Assembly: GCF_023544665.1 (NCBI RefSeq)
Contig: NZ_JAMJFL010000003.1
Span: 124,001-188,000, forward strand
Direction: 5' to 3'
Length of the DNA stretch: 64,000 bases
Origin: Streptomyces sp. YS415
GTDB taxonomy: Bacteria > Actinomycetota > Actinomycetes > Streptomycetales > Streptomycetaceae
The stretch's first letter is position 1; every line of letters begins with the position of its first letter. This document shows positions 37,007-45,964 of this stretch, piece by piece. The notes below the pieces were generated by a model that saw only the letters and a program-made list of their open reading frames with translations, was not told where the DNA came from and made no database searches. Made by a program: the position numbers and the translations under genes.

Positions 37007-38350
37007 TCAGCCGATGGTGACGACACGTGCCCAGGGCGGCGGACGGTCCGGGACGTAGTCCGGGTCCTCCTCGTCCGCGGGGCCGGCCGGACGCGGAAAG
37101 AGGCCGACGACGGTACGGCAGGGCGGCTGGGCGGGCCAGGGGGTCTGGCCGTCCGTCAGGGCGACGATCACGTCCGGGCGGGGCCCGGAGCGCAGCGCCA
37201 GGGCGAAGCCGGAGCGCAGGTCCGTCCCCCCGCCGCCGATCAGCTCGATGTCCTCGGCGCGGCAGATCGGGCCCGCGATCCCGGCCGCCGCGTCACAGGA
37301 GATCACCGAGACCAGGTCGCGCCGCCCGCCCACCGCCCGGGAGATCGCCGCCACCTCCACCAGCGCGCTGCCCAGTTCGGCGTCGCTCACCGAACCGGAG
37401 GTGTCGATCACCACGCAGACCCGGGGAGGGATGCGCCGCAGGCTCGGCAGCAGCACCCCGGGCACGGCGGCCGACCGCCGGGACGGCCGCCGGTAGCTGT
37501 GGTTCTCGCCCACCCCCGGCGCCCCGGCCGCGGAGCGCACCGCCGCCCCCAGCAACTGCCGCCACGGCTGCGGCGGGTGGAAGGCCTCGTCAGCCCAGCG
37601 GCGCCACCCCTCCGGAGCCTCGCCCGGCCGCCCCTTGATCCCCTCGGCGACCCGGAAGCGCACCGCGTCCCGCTGCTGCCTGCTCAGCCCGTGGGAGCCG
37701 TCGGCGCCCAGCTCCCACGGCCGCTCCTCGCCGTCGGCACCGCCGCCGCAGTCCAGCCAGGCCAGCTCGGCGACGAGCCCGGTCATCGACGCTCGGCCCA
37801 GGTACTCCTCCATCAGCAGCCCGTCCGGCAGCCGCAGCAGCGAGGGCAGCACCGCCCCGGTGGGCCGGGGCAGTCCGTCGCCGTAGATGTCGTCGTTGAT
37901 CTCGAAGTCGGCGGCGATGTTGCGCCGCAGCCGCTCGCCCGGCCCGTACTCCTCGTGCTCGCGCGCATAGCGCTCGCCGCGCCCGTGGTGGTCGCGGAGC
38001 AGATGGGACACCTCGTGCACCCAGACGCCCGCCAGCTCCTCCACCGGGGTGCGGGCCACGAAGCCGGGGGAGACGTAGCAGCGCCAGTGCGCGTCGACCG
38101 CCATCGTCGGCACCGACCGGTCCTCCACCACCTGGAGCGCGAAGAGCGCGACGGCCAGATAGGGGCGGACCTTGACGGCGTGCAGCCGAGCCGTGAGCAG
38201 CTTCTCCATGTCCAGCGGGAGGGCGCGGTCCGCCGCGTGCCCGCCCGCGGCGGCGGGCGGTGCCGGCACGGTCGCCCGCACCGGCCGCGGCGGCGGAGGC
38301 GGAGCCATCGGCCGGGGCAGCACCCGCGGGCGCGGCACGGCCCCCGTCAT
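37007..38350 (-). CDS. DUF2201-type metallopeptidase-like / vWA protein
   Basis: 447 aa. A Pro-rich N-terminus (residues 1-35) is followed by a putative metallopeptidase-like region with HEVSH (in VWVHEVSHLLRDHHGRGERY). The C-terminal VWA-like domain has the MIDAS-type VCVVIDTSGSVSDAELGSALVEV and later IVALTDGQTPWP. Such DUF2201 proteins are regularly encoded next to MoxR ATPases. Here it overlaps the MoxR gene by 4 bases. They are thought to be chaperone or cofactor-insertion systems; the target is unknown. Confidence 0.85.
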   Translation of the reverse strand: MTGAVPRPRVLPRPMAPPPPPRPVRATVPAPPAAAGGHAADRALPLDMEKLLTARLHAVKVRPYLAVALFALQVVEDRSVPTMAVDAHWRCYVSPGFVARTPVEELAGVWVHEVSHLLRDHHGRGERYAREHEEYGPGERLRRNIAADFEINDDIYGDGLPRPTGAVLPSLLRLPDGLLMEEYLGRASMTGLVAELAWLDCGGGADGEERPWELGADGSHGLSRQQRDAVRFRVAEGIKGRPGEAPEGWRRWADEAFHPPQPWRQLLGAAVRSAAGAPGVGENHSYRRPSRRSAAVPGVLLPSLRRIPPRVCVVIDTSGSVSDAELGSALVEVAAISRAVGGRRDLVSVISCDAAAGIAGPICRAEDIELIGGGGTDLRSGFALALRSGPRPDVIVALTDGQTPWPAQPPCRTVVGLFPRPAGPADEEDPDYVPDRPPPWARVVTIG

Positions 38351-39588
38351 CGGCGCGCCCCCCGCGCCAGGGCGGCCTCGGCCCGTTCCACCGACCGGTC
38401 CGCACCGGCGGCGAGGCCGACGATCGCCGCCAGCCGTTCCACCGCCGCCGGCACCTCCCAGTCGTCGCGCCGCACCGCGGCCAGCGCCTTGGCCGGGGCG
38501 ACCAGCAGATCCGGGGCGCCGGTCTCCAGGGCCCGGACCAGGACCGCCCAGCCCGCCTCCCAGCGCGTACGTTCCGGCCGGGCCCCGACGGCGGCCACCA
38601 CCGCCTCCAGCGCGGCCTGCCGGAGATCACCGCGCTCGGGCAGCTCGGCGCGGGCCGGGTCGGCCAGCACCAGCTCCGGGTCCGGCAGGTCCATCCGGTC
38701 CAGGTGGGCGAGGAGCTCCAGCCCGGGTCCGTCGCCCACCGCGCCGCGCACCAGCAGCGCCAGCACCTCCCGGGAGACGGAGGCCGCCGTACCGAAGGCG
38801 AGCAGGGTCAGCGCGGTCTCCCAGCTCCGGGGCGAGGGCCAGGCTCCGCCGCGCCGCGTCTCGGAGCTCGGCAGCCGGTGGATCAGCGTCGGCCGCGCGG
38901 CGAGGAACCCGCACACCGCGCGCCGGGCGAGGGCCACCGCCTCCGGCAGCCGCTCCGGGGCGAGCCGGGGCAGCTCGGCCCGGGGCCAGACCCCGCCGAG
39001 GCCGCGCACCACCACGTCCCGGTCGTGCACCCAGTACAGGTGCACGAACCGGTTGGCCAGCGGCGGGCTCAGCTCCCACCCGTCCGCCGCCGAGGCGCGC
39101 GGATTGGCGGCGGCCACGATCCGTACGCCCGGCGGCAGTTGCAGGGCGCCGACCCGCCGCTCCAGCACGACCCGCAGCAGCGCGGCCTGGACGGCCGGGG
39201 TGGCGGTGGACAGTTCGTCCAGGAAGAGCAGCCCGCGCCCGGCCCGCACCAGCTCCACCGCCCACTGCGGCGGCGCCATCGGCACGCCCTGCACCGCGGG
39301 GTCGTCGCCCACGATGGGCAGCCCCGAGAAGTCGGTCGGCTCGTGAACACTGGCGATCACGGTGGTGAGCGGCAGTTCGAGGGAGGCGGCGAGCTGGGTC
39401 AGGGCCGCGGTCTTGCCGATGCCCGGCTCGCCCCAGAGCAGCACCGGCAGGTCGGCGGCGACGGCCAGGGTGAGCGCTTCGAGCTGCTCGTCGGGGCGCG
39501 GTTCGGTGGTGGTCGTCCGCAGCAGCGTCAACAGGTCGTCGGCAACCGCGAGTTGGGAGTCGGTGGACACAAGGGTGCTGGAAGTCAT
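38347..39588 (-). CDS. MoxR-type AAA+ ATPase
   Basis: 413 aa from ATG 39586-39588. Walker A is GEPGIGKTAAL, Walker B LLFLDELSTATPAVQAALL, and sensor-1 region IVAAANPRASAADGWEL, then NRFVHLYWVHD. N-terminal residues 1-45 are less conserved. MoxR proteins work with vWA partners as chaperones for maturation of enzymes or complexes. It is in an operon between an unknown protein upstream (88-base gap) and the vWA gene downstream (ATGA overlap). Confidence 0.88.
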   Translation of the reverse strand: MTSSTLVSTDSQLAVADDLLTLLRTTTTEPRPDEQLEALTLAVAADLPVLLWGEPGIGKTAALTQLAASLELPLTTVIASVHEPTDFSGLPIVGDDPAVQGVPMAPPQWAVELVRAGRGLLFLDELSTATPAVQAALLRVVLERRVGALQLPPGVRIVAAANPRASAADGWELSPPLANRFVHLYWVHDRDVVVRGLGGVWPRAELPRLAPERLPEAVALARRAVCGFLAARPTLIHRLPSSETRRGGAWPSPRSWETALTLLAFGTAASVSREVLALLVRGAVGDGPGLELLAHLDRMDLPDPELVLADPARAELPERGDLRQAALEAVVAAVGARPERTRWEAGWAVLVRALETGAPDLLVAPAKALAAVRRDDWEVPAAVERLAAIVGLAAGADRSVERAEAALARGARR

Positions 39589-39676
39589 GGGGATCACCTG
39601 GGTGTGAGGAGAGAACGGGACAGCCGCGCGGGCCGAGGCGGAAGGGGACGTCCTGGTCGGTGACGAGGTCGTCGGG

Positions 39677-41671
39677 TCAGAAGGGCAGGGCGGTACGGGG
39701 CCGGCCCGGGCTGTTGCGCTTGAAGCGCCAGACGGAAGGCGTACGCCGGTCGAGACGGGGACGGTGTTCTGCCGGGGCAGCGGCGGCGGGGTGCACGGCG
39801 ACCAGTCCCGAGCGGAACAGCCCGTGCTCGATGCGGCCGGCCGCGGCGGACTCCAGCTCCTCCCGGAGCGGCCCGTCGCGCAGCAGCGCAGCGGGACCGA
39901 GCAGTCCTTCGACCACGGCCAGCGCCCCGGCGACATCACCGTGGGCGAGCCGCTCCCGGACCGCGGGCAGCGACTCCGGAGTGCGGTGCACCGCGTCGAT
40001 CGCCCGCAGACACGGCAGGGCCGGCCCGCCGAGCGCCACCAGCAGCTCCTCCCGGCGCAGTTCGTCCGGGCCGTGGTCGATCGCCGTCAGTACGCCGTCC
40101 CGCAGCGCGATCCGGTGCACCTCGCCCCGGCACTCCACGCGATGCGGATCGCGGGGTTCGCCCGCGGGGCGGGACACCGGTGCCGGGGGCGGTGCCGGGG
40201 CCATCGGCGCCAGCGCGGCGGCGACGAGCGGGTGCAGGCGGTCGGCCGTGATCAGCCCGGCCCGCAACAGCTCCAGATCCGGCAGCACCCGGGCCGCGGC
40301 CTCCGGCAGCACCGGAAGCGCCGCGATCTCCTGCGGCGGGAGCTCCTGACGCACAGGCCGGATCGTCGGGACATGGCTGTCGTCGGGCGCGACGAGCTCG
40401 AACACGGCCCACCTGCGCGCACCGAGCCGCACGGTGAACGCCCCGCGACTACGCCCCTCGGCCCGCAGCAACAGCTCAGCCTCAGCAGCCCAACCGGCCG
40501 TGGCCCAGGAGGAGCCGGGGGTGGCGTCGGTGGTCCAACTGGTCGGGATGTCGGGGGAGTCGTGCGCGGTCCCGGTTGCGGACCTGGTCATGCCCCAGGA
40601 GGAGTCGGGGGCAGCGTCGGTGGTCCAACTGGTCGGGATGCCGGGGAAGTCGTGCGCGGTCCCGGTTGCGGACCTCGCCGTGGCCCAGGAGGAGTCAGCC
40701 CTCACCCCGGCGGCCCTACCCGCAGGGACCGGCGAGGGGTCGATGGCAGCCCCGGTGGCACAACCGTGCCCGGCCCAGGCGTAGTCGGAACCCGCCCCCA
40801 CAGCCCGCTCCGCCGCGACCGACGAGGCCTCCGAGGTGGTACCCGCAGGACAACTCTCGCCGCCGCCCGCGGCATCCGGGATGCCCTCGGCGGTGCAACT
40901 CCCACGTGACCACGCGAGACCGGGCGCGTCCTTGGCAGCCCAACTCCCTCCCCCGCCCGCGGAATCCGGCATGCCCTCGGCAGCCCCACTCCCACCGGGC
41001 CACGCGGAACCAGGCGCGCCCCCGGCGGCCCGACTCCCACCGGACGGCGCAAGACCAGGCGCACCCCCGGCCGCCCACCTCTCACCGTCCCCGGCGAAAC
41101 CGGGGAGCCGCGAGGCGCCCGCCCCCGCCCCGGCGGCGCCCCGGCGCGTCAGTTCGCCGCTGCGGTCGGCGTCCCAGAGGTGCCGGTGCAGGTCGAGCCG
41201 GAAGCGCCGGTCGGGATGTGGATGCGGATGGTGCCCGGGATCGCTGCTCCCGGACTCCTCCCACAGGGCCAGCGACATCCGCTGCCCGGCGTCCGCCCAG
41301 GCCGGCGGCGTCCGCACCACCAGCTGTACCGGACCGCCGCCGGCATCCGGATAGCGGGCCAGCGACAGGGTGAGGCCGGGCCGGAGCCGCCCGTCGGGGG
41401 CGATCCGGGGCATGTGCCAGCGGAGCAGATCCGGCGCCAGCCGGCGCAGGTCCGCCCGCAGACGGGTGACGAATTCGGTGCCGTGGCGGTCGCGCACGGC
41501 GCGCAGATCGAGATCGACGTCGACCCGGGCGGCGGCGCAGGCCCCGGCCCAGTCACCGGCGGCACGCCGAGCGGTGGCGGTCTCGATCATGGACGGTGGC
41601 ACGGCGTACTGGCGTACGCGCTGCCACATCGGCAGGCGGGTCGGAATCGTGTGCGTGAAGTGAGATGCCAT
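39677..41671 (-). CDS. Large protein of unknown function with internal repeats, MoxR-linked
   Basis: 664 aa from ATG 41669-41671. Conserved-looking N-terminal (1-180) and C-terminal (400-664) parts flank a low-complexity Gly/Ala/Ser/Trp centre. The centre contains two copies of a ~30-residue repeat (SATGTAHDFPGIPTSWTTDA and SATGTAHDSPDIPTSWTTDA) and two copies of a GSAWPGGSGAAEGMPDSAGG-like unit. No signal peptide or membrane segment. The C-terminal part is rich in Leu/Ala/Arg helices. I know no domain name. Being first in the MoxR-vWA operon suggests it is the third component or client of that system. Confidence 0.7.
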   Translation of the reverse strand: MASHFTHTIPTRLPMWQRVRQYAVPPSMIETATARRAAGDWAGACAAARVDVDLDLRAVRDRHGTEFVTRLRADLRRLAPDLLRWHMPRIAPDGRLRPGLTLSLARYPDAGGGPVQLVVRTPPAWADAGQRMSLALWEESGSSDPGHHPHPHPDRRFRLDLHRHLWDADRSGELTRRGAAGAGAGASRLPGFAGDGERWAAGGAPGLAPSGGSRAAGGAPGSAWPGGSGAAEGMPDSAGGGGSWAAKDAPGLAWSRGSCTAEGIPDAAGGGESCPAGTTSEASSVAAERAVGAGSDYAWAGHGCATGAAIDPSPVPAGRAAGVRADSSWATARSATGTAHDFPGIPTSWTTDAAPDSSWGMTRSATGTAHDSPDIPTSWTTDATPGSSWATAGWAAEAELLLRAEGRSRGAFTVRLGARRWAVFELVAPDDSHVPTIRPVRQELPPQEIAALPVLPEAAARVLPDLELLRAGLITADRLHPLVAAALAPMAPAPPPAPVSRPAGEPRDPHRVECRGEVHRIALRDGVLTAIDHGPDELRREELLVALGGPALPCLRAIDAVHRTPESLPAVRERLAHGDVAGALAVVEGLLGPAALLRDGPLREELESAAAGRIEHGLFRSGLVAVHPAAAAPAEHRPRLDRRTPSVWRFKRNSPGRPRTALPF
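40514..40690. repeat. Intragenic direct repeat (~90 bp, two copies)
   Basis: Two nearly identical blocks of about 90 bases, each beginning GTGGTCCAACTGGTCGGGAT, encode the 30-residue repeat in the centre of the MoxR-linked protein. The copies differ at only a few positions, which points to recent duplication, and further degenerate copies follow to about 41060. Confidence 0.75.
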
Positions 41672-41777
41672 CAGCACTCACCGGACGCGGACGATTCCCC
41701 CAATCCACAAGAGGAGAAGTTCTTCATCGGCGGCATCATAAGCACCGCGATCACGATCTGTCAGCAGGTATCGAGGC

Positions 41778-41811
41778 CCGGGGGCGGCGCCGCACTCGGC
41801 GCCGCCCCCGG
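41778..41811. terminator. Terminator after the GH92 gene
   Basis: A perfect 14-bp stem CCGGGGGCGGCGCC / GGCGCCGCCCCCGG with a 6-base loop lies just after the stop of the GH92 gene (minus strand). Confidence 0.85.
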
Positions 41812-41824
41812 TCTCGGACCTCAA

Positions 41825-44800
41825 CTACCCTTGTGAGGCCAGGAGTTCGACCTCCGCCACGGACGCCTCGCCGTCCAGCACGAGGCGGTACGTGTCGTAG
41901 GTACCGGGCGACCCCACCGAGAACGCCCGGGTCTGCCGGTCCCAGGCGAAGGACTCCCCGGTGCGCCGGTCCAGGGTCGTCCACCCGGTCCCGTCCGAGG
42001 AGCCCTGGAGGGTCCAGCCGGTCGGCGCCTTGGTCCGGTCCGAGGAGGTCAGCGTGTACTGGACGGCCTCGGCAGCCTCCGGTGTCGGCAGGTCCACGGA
42101 GGTCACCGTCGCCTGGGTGGCCGAGGTGTTGTCGAACAGGGCCCCGTCACCCTTGAGCACGTCCGCCCGGGGCGTCGGCACCTTGTCGTCCTGGGTGATC
42201 GACACGGGCGCCGCGCCCTCGCCCGTACCCCAGGACGACGGCCGCGGACCCATGTCGAACTCCAGGACCCCGCCCTTGGCGAGCAGCTTGTGCGGCAGCG
42301 AAGTCGAGTGCCACGCCTTGCCGTTGACCTTCAGGCCCTGCACGTAGACATTGCGGGCGCTGTTCCTCGGCGCCTTGACGACGAGGTCCGCACCGTTCTC
42401 CAGATGCACGGTCGCCTTGGTGAACAGCGGGGAGCCGACGGCGTATTCGCCGCTGCCCATCACCAGCGGGTAGAAGCCGAGCGCGGAGAAGAGGTACCAG
42501 GCCGACTGCTCGCCGTTGTCCTCGTCGCCGTGGTAGCCCTGGCCGATCTCGCTGCCGGTGTAGAGGCGGGAGAGCACCTCACGGACGTTCTTCTGCGCCT
42601 TCCACGGCTGCCCGGCCGCGTCGTACATGTAGATGGCGTGGTGGGCGACCTGGTTGGAGTGCCCGTACATGCCCATCCGTACGTCCCGCGCCTCCGTCAT
42701 CTCGTGGATGACACCGCCGTAGGAGCCGACGAAGTCGGGGGAGGCGGTCTCCGGGGTGGAGAAGTACTCGTCGAGCTTGTCGGCGAGCTTGTTCCGGCCG
42801 CCGTAGAGGTTGGCGAGTCCGCGAGAGTCCTGGGGGGCGGTGAAGGCGTAGCCCCAGCCGTTGGTCTCGGTGTAGTCGTGCCCCCATACGCGCGGGTCGT
42901 ACTTCGAGGACTCGACGCGCCAGTCGCCCTTCGCGTCCCGCCCCTGGAAGAACCCGGCTTCGGCATCGAAGAGGTTCACGTAGTCCTGAGCGCGGTCGAG
43001 GAAGTACTCCGACTCCTCCCGGTAGCGCTTCTCGCCGGTCTTCCTGAACAGCTCCTGGCCCATCCGCGCGATGCCGTAGTCGTTCAGATAGCCCTCCAGC
43101 GCCCAGGACAGGCCCTCGTGGGTGTCGGTGCCGGTGTAGCCGAGGAACGGCGAGGTCGCCATGCCCTTGCGGCCCACGCCCGAGGACGGCGGGACGACGG
43201 TGGCGTTCTTCACGGCCGCGTCGTACGCCGCCTTCGCGTCGAAGCCGACGCCCTTGACGTAGGCGTCCGCGAACGCCACGTCGGAGGAGGTGCCGGTCAT
43301 CAGGTCCGCGTACCCCGGCGAGGACCAGCGCGAGGTCCAGCCGCCGTCCTTGTACTGCTGGACGAACCCGTCGACCATCTCGCCGGCCTGGGTGGGCGTC
43401 AGCAGGGAGTACGCGGGCCAGGTGGTCCGATAGGTGTCCCAGAAGCCGTTGTTGACGTACACCTTGCCGTCCACGATCTTCGCGCCGGTGTGCGTCGGGG
43501 TGTCCGGATTCGGCATCGGCGAGAAGGGCGAGGCGTACTGGTACTTCGAACCGACCTTCTCGAAGCCAGAGTTGGGATACAGATACAGCCGGTACAGGCT
43601 GGAGTACAGCGTGGTCAGCTGGTCCGGGGTCGCGCCCTCGACCTCGACCTTGCCGAGGATGCGGTCCCACTGCCGCTGGGCGCGGTGCTTGACGGCCTCG
43701 AAGGAGGTGCCGTCCGGGACCTCCTGGCGCAGATTGGCCTTGGCCTGGTCGACGCTGATGAGGGACGTGGCCAGGCGCAGGGTGACGGTCCGGTCCTCGC
43801 CCGCGTCGAACCGCAGGTAGCCCTTGACGCCGCTGGCGTCGCCCTCGGTCACCGGCCGGTCGAACTCGCCGTAGACGAAGAGCCGCGTGGCACCGGTCGA
43901 CAGGCCCGACTTCACGTCGGAGTACCCGGTGAAGGTCCCGCTGTCCTTGTCGAGGGTCAGGCCCGCCTGGTCGGTGACGTTGTCGAACAGGACGCTCGTG
44001 TCGTCGCCGGGGTAGGTGAAGCGCAGCACGGCCGCGTGGTCGGTCGGCGTCATCTCCGCCTTCAGGCCGTTCTCGAACCGCACGCCGTAGTAGTACGGCC
44101 GCGCCGTCTCGTTCTCGTGCCGGAAGGCCAACTCCCGGGCCTCCCGCCCGGTCTCCGGGGTGCCGGAGGCGGCGGACGGCATCACCTGGAAGGTCTGCCG
44201 GTCGCCCATCCAGGGGCTCGGCTCATGGCTCGCGCTGAACGCCTGGATCGTGGGCAGGTTGTCCGCGTTGTTCCCTCGCGCGTAGTCGTACAGCCAGCTC
44301 AGCGAGCCCGCGTTGGTCACCGGCGTCCAGAAGTTGAAGCCGTGCGGCACGGCCGTCGCCGGGAAGTTGTTGCCGCGCGAGAACCCGCCGCTGGAGTTGG
44401 TGCCCCGGGTCGTCACCGCGTAGTCCGACAGATGCGCCTTGGGCCGCTCCCGCGGCACGTTCTTCAGTGCCACGTCGTCCAGCCAGCCGCGGAACTTCGC
44501 GGGGCCCTTGGGGGAGTCGTAGGCGACCAGGATCCGGTCCACCGTCCTGCCGGCCGCGACGGACCCGATCCGCGAGGCGACGTTGTTCCACTGGTTGACG
44601 TAGAGGATCTTGGCGGCGCCCTGCCCCCGCGGGGTGAGCGCGAACCCGTGCTGGTCGGTGGCGTTCAGGTCGCTGAGGTAGGTGCCGTCGGTGAAGGCGA
44701 GGTCGACGGAGACGTTCGTGGCGTCGTAGTCGAGGTCGCCGTCGGCCATCGAGGGGAAGATCCGGTACGACAGCCGGGTGTCCCGGCCGACCTTCACGTC

Positions 44801-45619
44801 CACGTCGAAGATCTTGTTGTACGAGTACGCCCGCCCGTCCGCCGTGTGCCGCCCCGCGTAGCGCAGCGCCCGCTTGCCGGTGAAGCCCGCGCCCGCCTTG
44901 GCCGTCGGCGAGCCGCTCGGGCCCCGGTCGACCAGCGAGAGCATGTCCTGGGGCACCGGCCCGTCGCTGCCGCCCGTGGAGAACTGGACGTCGGCGAGCT
45001 GGAGTATGCCGGAGGCGCCGTTGTTCCGGGTGACCTCCAGCCGGAAGTGCCGGTACTCGGCCGGCTCGGCGATGTCGTACGTCCTGGTCTGGAACCGCTC
45101 GGCGAAGCTCTCCCCGGAGCGGGTGTCGAGGGTCGTCCAGTCCGTGCCGTTCGCGGAGCCCTTGAGGACCCAGTCCCGCGGGTCGCGCTCGGCGAAGTCG
45201 TTGGCCGAAGTGAGTGCGTATCTGGCCAATTTGACCGGCTTGTCCAGATCGAACTCGACCCATCCGGTGGGCTGGAAGACCAGCCACTTGGTGCTGGGTT
45301 CGCCGTCGACGAGGTTCTCCTTCACCTCCCCGCCGCCGGTGTTCTCGGCACTGGCCCGTACGTCCGTGACGTGGTCGGTCACATTGCCCGGAATGCCCGA
45401 GCTGTATCCGCCGTCCACGCCTGCGGCCCGCTTCGTTCCGTCCGGTGCCTCGTCGACCGTGTTCAGCCAGTCCGGAGCGGGGTCGCCGCTCTCGAACGAG
45501 GAGCTGAACTCCCGGTCGGTGCTGGGGGCCTCGGGCAGGGCGACCGCCACGCCCTGGGAGCCCACCGCCAAAGCGAAGGCGGTCGTCCACACGACCGCCG
45601 TGCCACGTCTGTGCCTCAT
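41825..45619 (-). CDS. Secreted GH92 family alpha-mannosidase with two F5/8-type domains
   Basis: 1264 aa from ATG 45617-45619 (GGGAGAG upstream). Signal peptide RHRRGTAVVWTTAFALAVGSQGVAVALPEA. Residues about 80-215 and the last 120 are discoidin/F5/8C-type carbohydrate-binding modules (TDWTTLDTRSGESFAERFQTR and GWTTLDRRTGESFAWDRQTR). The centre is GH92 (RGNNFPATAVPHGFNFWTPVTNAGS, YDAAGQPWKAQKNVREVLSRLYTGSEIGQGYHGDEDNGEQSAWYLFSALGFYP). GH92 enzymes are Ca2+-dependent exo-alpha-mannosidases, often alpha-1,2, trimming fungal or yeast mannans and N-glycans. A LacI-type operator is just upstream. It is divergent from ngcEFG. Confidence 0.92.
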   Translation of the reverse strand: MRHRRGTAVVWTTAFALAVGSQGVAVALPEAPSTDREFSSSFESGDPAPDWLNTVDEAPDGTKRAAGVDGGYSSGIPGNVTDHVTDVRASAENTGGGEVKENLVDGEPSTKWLVFQPTGWVEFDLDKPVKLARYALTSANDFAERDPRDWVLKGSANGTDWTTLDTRSGESFAERFQTRTYDIAEPAEYRHFRLEVTRNNGASGILQLADVQFSTGGSDGPVPQDMLSLVDRGPSGSPTAKAGAGFTGKRALRYAGRHTADGRAYSYNKIFDVDVKVGRDTRLSYRIFPSMADGDLDYDATNVSVDLAFTDGTYLSDLNATDQHGFALTPRGQGAAKILYVNQWNNVASRIGSVAAGRTVDRILVAYDSPKGPAKFRGWLDDVALKNVPRERPKAHLSDYAVTTRGTNSSGGFSRGNNFPATAVPHGFNFWTPVTNAGSLSWLYDYARGNNADNLPTIQAFSASHEPSPWMGDRQTFQVMPSAASGTPETGREARELAFRHENETARPYYYGVRFENGLKAEMTPTDHAAVLRFTYPGDDTSVLFDNVTDQAGLTLDKDSGTFTGYSDVKSGLSTGATRLFVYGEFDRPVTEGDASGVKGYLRFDAGEDRTVTLRLATSLISVDQAKANLRQEVPDGTSFEAVKHRAQRQWDRILGKVEVEGATPDQLTTLYSSLYRLYLYPNSGFEKVGSKYQYASPFSPMPNPDTPTHTGAKIVDGKVYVNNGFWDTYRTTWPAYSLLTPTQAGEMVDGFVQQYKDGGWTSRWSSPGYADLMTGTSSDVAFADAYVKGVGFDAKAAYDAAVKNATVVPPSSGVGRKGMATSPFLGYTGTDTHEGLSWALEGYLNDYGIARMGQELFRKTGEKRYREESEYFLDRAQDYVNLFDAEAGFFQGRDAKGDWRVESSKYDPRVWGHDYTETNGWGYAFTAPQDSRGLANLYGGRNKLADKLDEYFSTPETASPDFVGSYGGVIHEMTEARDVRMGMYGHSNQVAHHAIYMYDAAGQPWKAQKNVREVLSRLYTGSEIGQGYHGDEDNGEQSAWYLFSALGFYPLVMGSGEYAVGSPLFTKATVHLENGADLVVKAPRNSARNVYVQGLKVNGKAWHSTSLPHKLLAKGGVLEFDMGPRPSSWGTGEGAAPVSITQDDKVPTPRADVLKGDGALFDNTSATQATVTSVDLPTPEAAEAVQYTLTSSDRTKAPTGWTLQGSSDGTGWTTLDRRTGESFAWDRQTRAFSVGSPGTYDTYRLVLDGEASVAEVELLASQG

Positions 45620-45644
45620 CGGCAAGCACTCTCCCTGCACTCTG

Positions 45645-45656
45645 GACAACGTTGTC
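45645..45656. promoter_or_regulatory. LacI-type operator of the GH92 gene
   Basis: GACAACGTTGTC is a perfect 12-bp palindrome with the central CG of LacI/GalR family operators. It lies 26-37 bases upstream of the GH92 start codon. No LacI regulator gene is in the window. Confidence 0.65.
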
Positions 45657-45846
45657 AGCATGGGTGCGCAAGGATTAGTAGTGGCTCAAGTGGCCTGTCG
45701 TGTCAAGGGTGTTGCCTGTGGCATTCGGGGGGAATGGCGGGGATTTTTCCGTCGGACGGGCCGCGGCCCGCTCATATTTCCGAGAGGTCTCAACTCGGAA
45801 AAGACCGAAGGCCAACCTTGCATTCGATCTTGCTCCGCTGGCGGGA

Positions 45847-45862
45847 AGTGGACTATACCTGT
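45847..45862 (+). promoter_or_regulatory. dre-like DasR site upstream of ngcE
   Basis: AGTGGACTATACCTGT agrees at 12 of 16 positions with the DasR-responsive element AGTGGTCTAGACCACT. It lies 103 bases before ngcE. DasR controls GlcNAc and chitin use in Streptomyces, so a site at the GlcNAc/chitobiose transporter is expected. Confidence 0.65.
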
Positions 45863-45964
45863 CGGCAATTCACGGTACTTCCGGCACGACCCTGCTTGAC
45901 CTGACCGCGGTGCCCGGAGGATCCGGTACACCGCCTGAGTCCTGGAGAAGGCGAGGACTTGAGC

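Larger units (their letters stand above)
45620..45964. other. 345-bp divergent control region GH92 / ngcE
   Basis: No gene is seen here. It holds the LacI-type palindrome next to GH92 and the dre-like element before ngcE. The rest is unusually rich in A/T runs (TTTTTCCG, CTCATATTTCC, CGGAAAAGACC), as expected of promoters. Confidence 0.6.
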
